From Salinispirillum sp049115955 (GTDB lineage Bacteria; Pseudomonadota; Gammaproteobacteria; Pseudomonadales; Natronospirillaceae): 64,000 nucleotides of DNA. How positions within the stretch are numbered: the first letter of the stretch is position 1; every line of letters begins with the position of its first letter. Location of the stretch: contig JAGDZJ010000015.1 in assembly GCA_049115955.1 (NCBI GenBank), positions 1 to 64,000 on the forward strand, read 5' to 3'. Both the position numbers and the translations under genes were made by a program. Below the pieces are notes generated by a model. That model saw only the letters and a program-made list of their open reading frames with translations. It did not search any database and had not been told where the DNA came from. Below are positions 61,898-64,000 of the stretch, one piece after another.

Positions 61898-62776
61898 TCA
61901 TTGCTCAGCCAGTGTTTTACCGACCACGCGGATCAGCACGATAGCCACGATGTTGGCCAGAATAACCGCCACAATACCGCCGGCAGACGCCATGCCCACG
62001 TCAAACTGCAACAACGCTTGCGCGAAGATCAAGTACGCCAGGTTGGTTGTACTGTCTCCCGGCCCACCTGAGGTTGTGGTGTAGATTTCGGCAAAAATAG
62101 TGAGCAGAAAAATGGTTTCAATCATCACCACGACAATCAGCGGTCGGGTAAGATGGGGGATAGCAATGTGCCGGAATACATCCAATGGGCCAGCACCTTC
62201 CAGCTTGGCGGCTTCCACTTGTTCCTGATCCATAGATTGCAGCGCCGTCATAAGGATCAATATTGCAAAGGGGAGCCACTGCCAACTGACAATAATGATG
62301 ATCGCGGTCATGGGGTACTGTGCAAACCAGTCAACGGGCGTACCACCAAAGAGATTCACGAACCACGCCGACAGACCATTCACCGGATGGAATATCAAAT
62401 TTTTCCATATTAAGGCGTTTACCGTCGGCATGATGAAGAAGGGCGCAATGAGCAACACGCGCACGATACCACGGCCGTAAAAAGGCTGGTCAATCAGCAC
62501 TGCAATGAGCGTACCCAGACCGATGGTAATGATCAGCACCGAGCCAACCAGTACAAAGGTGTTCTTAAGACCGGTCAGAAAACTGGGATCAGTCAGAAAA
62601 TACTGATAATTATCAAAACCAACGAAGTTGCGTATGCCCGGCATGAGCAAATTGAAGTCGATGGATGAATAGTAAAGGGTCATGCCTAGCGGCACGGCCA
62701 TCCAGATCAGCAACAGAATGACCGAAGGCATCAGCAACCAACGCGCAATTCCACTATTGTAACTATGGGTCGTCAT
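61898..62776 (-). CDS. mtlF: Polyol ABC transporter permease MtlF-like
   Basis: Inner-membrane permease, MalF type, 292 aa, with about six membrane segments. The EAA loop is VEAAKLEGAGPLDVFRHIAI. LPFAILILMTALQSMDQEQ and TSGGPGDSTTNLAYLIFAQA are typical. ATG at 62776 is preferred; a GTG at 62788 would add four residues. It lies 87 bp after the binding-protein gene and pairs with MtlG. Confidence 0.88.
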   Translation of the reverse strand: MTTHSYNSGIARWLLMPSVILLLIWMAVPLGMTLYYSSIDFNLLMPGIRNFVGFDNYQYFLTDPSFLTGLKNTFVLVGSVLIITIGLGTLIAVLIDQPFYGRGIVRVLLIAPFFIMPTVNALIWKNLIFHPVNGLSAWFVNLFGGTPVDWFAQYPMTAIIIIVSWQWLPFAILILMTALQSMDQEQVEAAKLEGAGPLDVFRHIAIPHLTRPLIVVVMIETIFLLTIFAEIYTTTSGGPGDSTTNLAYLIFAQALLQFDVGMASAGGIVAVILANIVAIVLIRVVGKTLAEQ

Positions 62777-62863
62777 AACGCTCACCACTTCAAGAGTGAG
62801 CCTCCGGCCGCAACAGCAAAGGCGGCCGGAGTACTCATCAGATTACAAAGACTTCAGGAAGGA

Positions 62864-64000
62864 TCAGTTGATATAACCGCCGCGTACCATCTCGCGACGC
62901 ACCAACTGCTGTGCGTTGCGCAACGCTTGGTCGACCGAGCTGTTACCCGCGAGGGCACCAGCAACCTGCTGACCAACGGTGGTACCAAACGCTTGGAAGC
63001 GTGGAATGGCTACAAACTGCACCCCGGTGTAGGGCGATGGCAACAACGTAGAGTCTTCCGGATCGGCTTTTTCCATCTGCGTTAACGTCATCTGGGCAAA
63101 AGGCGCTGCGTTCATATAGGCAGGATTGTTGTAGGTTGATGCGCGAGTACCAGGAGGTACCGCAGCGATACCGTGACGTTCAGCCACCAGATCAGAGTAC
63201 TCTTTCGAAGTAGCCCAAGCGATGAAGTCAGCGGCGGCAGATTTATTTTGTGAGCTATCAGGGATAGCGAGCGCCCAGACCCACAACCAACCGCTGCCTT
63301 TCTCAGTTACCTGACTCGGTGCAGCGGCAAAGCCAACGTGTTCATGGACGCTGCTCTGCGACGGATCGGTCACAAAGGCACCCGCCACGGTGGCATCAAA
63401 CCACATGGCGCAGTTACCACTGTTGAACAACGCCAGATTTTCGTTGAAGCCATTAGAGCTGGCACCTGGAGGGCCGTAGTTACCCAGCAGGTCAACGTAG
63501 AAATTGATGGCGTTCTTCCACTCCGCGCTTTCTAACTGCGGCTCCCAATCCATATCGAACCAGCGACCACCAAAGGCGTTTACCATGGTGCTGACCAGCG
63601 CCATATTCTCGCCCCAGCCCGCCAAACCGCGCATACATACGCCGTACTGGTTCTGTGACGGATTATGCAACGCCACCGCAAACTCACGTATCTGACTCCA
63701 CGTCGGCGCTTCTGGCATGGTCAAACCGGCACGATCGAACAGATCCTTGCGGTAGTACGTCATGGAACTTTCAGCGTAGAACGGCAACGCATACAGGGTA
63801 CCGTCGGCTGACAGCGCATCACGAACCGAGGGGAAGATATCATCTACATCGTAATTGGCCGGCAAATTATCCAGCGGGGCTAACCAGTTGTTGGCACCCC
63901 ATATCGGAGTTTCGTAGCTGCCAATGGTCATCACATCAAACTGTCCGCTGCCTGCGGCGATGTCTGTGGTCATGCGCTGACGCAGCACGTTCTCTTCCAG
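62864..64000 (-). CDS. mtlE: Polyol ABC transporter substrate-binding protein, partial
   Basis: C-terminal 378 residues of a periplasmic extracellular solute-binding protein; the start and signal peptide lie beyond the right edge. Visible residues begin LEENVLRQRMTTDIAAGSGQ, and FDVMTIGSYETPIWGANNWL is typical of sorbitol/mannitol-binding SmoE/MtlE proteins. KGSGWLWVWALAIPDSSQNK and the terminal EMVRGGYIN follow. It is the first visible gene of the operon; the promoter is outside the window. Confidence 0.88.
   Translation of the reverse strand: MEENVLRQRMTTDIAAGSGQFDVMTIGSYETPIWGANNWLAPLDNLPANYDVDDIFPSVRDALSADGTLYALPFYAESSMTYYRKDLFDRAGLTMPEAPTWSQIREFAVALHNPSQNQYGVCMRGLAGWGENMALVSTMVNAFGGRWFDMDWEPQLESAEWKNAINFYVDLLGNYGPPGASSNGFNENLALFNSGNCAMWFDATVAGAFVTDPSQSSVHEHVGFAAAPSQVTEKGSGWLWVWALAIPDSSQNKSAAADFIAWATSKEYSDLVAERHGIAAVPPGTRASTYNNPAYMNAAPFAQMTLTQMEKADPEDSTLLPSPYTGVQFVAIPRFQAFGTTVGQQVAGALAGNSSVDQALRNAQQLVRREMVRGGYIN

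Noticed and set aside
1..64000. CRISPR arrays, prophage, insertion sequences, tRNA or rRNA genes
   Set aside because: No regularly spaced repeats, transposase or integrase genes, or clear cloverleaf sequences were recognised by eye. A tRNAscan or IS search would be needed to exclude small ones.

Overview
The window is an ordinary-density stretch of bacterial chromosome from a Gram-negative, motile, respiring gammaproteobacterium. Marine Oceanospirillales-type lineages are the closest match I can suggest, by inference only. The evidence is the conserved gene orders petABC-sspAB next to rplM-rpsI, xseB-ispA-dxs, nrdR-ribD-ribBA-ribH-nusB-thiL-pgpA, and rlmN-pilW-ispG-hisS-yfgM-bamB-der, together with cmoAB, PomAB-type Na+ flagellar stators and a cytochrome bc1 complex. 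I see no phage, insertion sequence, CRISPR array, rRNA or tRNA gene.

Layout. 1-6.9 kb (minus strand): sspB-sspA, the three bc1 genes, rpsI-rplM, and prfC with a small membrane protein. 7-8.8 kb (plus): cmoAB. 8.8-10.6 kb (minus): pomB-pomA. 10.7-13.8 kb (plus): xseB-ispA-dxs. 13.9-15.5 kb: a GAF/HD-GYP protein. 15.6-20.9 kb (minus): riboflavin/thiamine cluster headed by nrdR. 20.9-21.4 kb: a gene-free regulatory region with two striking palindromes. 21.4-23.0 kb (plus): a HlyU-family gene and xseA. 23.1-30.7 kb (minus): der to rlmN. 30.9-36 kb: ndk, an unrecognised exported protein, HNH endonuclease, DUF4864, GNAT and CobW-type GTPase. 36-40 kb: lipase, an unrecognised membrane-anchored protein, and an MFS exporter. 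40-45.3 kb: TSUP transporter, ABC-F ATPase, BASS symporter, acyl-CoA ligase. 45.5-53.4 kb (minus): a complete iscR-iscS-sufBCDSA-sufT-sufE iron-sulfur operon. 53.4-56.4 kb (plus): secreted nuclease and a second HD-GYP protein. 56.4-64 kb (minus): a polyol (mannitol/sorbitol-like) uptake and oxidation locus with an AraC regulator and a chemoreceptor, running off the right edge.

How the genes fit together. Much of the window is core housekeeping: isoprenoid precursors (dxs, ispA, ispG), flavin and thiamine cofactors, Fe-S assembly feeding Fe-S enzymes that are also present (IspG, RlmN, Rieske), ribosome and tRNA functions (prfC, rplM, rpsI, cmoAB, rlmN, der, hisS), and envelope assembly (BamB, YfgM, PilW). 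The accessory part is 31-40 kb and the polyol locus.

Most interesting points. A near-perfect IscR operator lies on the promoter of the hybrid isc/suf operon and also covers the start of the neighbouring nuclease gene. RibBA has a GTP cyclohydrolase II half without its zinc-binding cysteines, in a cluster with no riboflavin synthase gene. rodZ is absent from its usual place. A DnaA-box palindrome lies upstream of the HlyU-family gene. A nested ~100-nt hairpin sits in the HNH/DUF4864 gap. Two extracytoplasmic proteins of unknown function lie at 31.6 and 37.3 kb.
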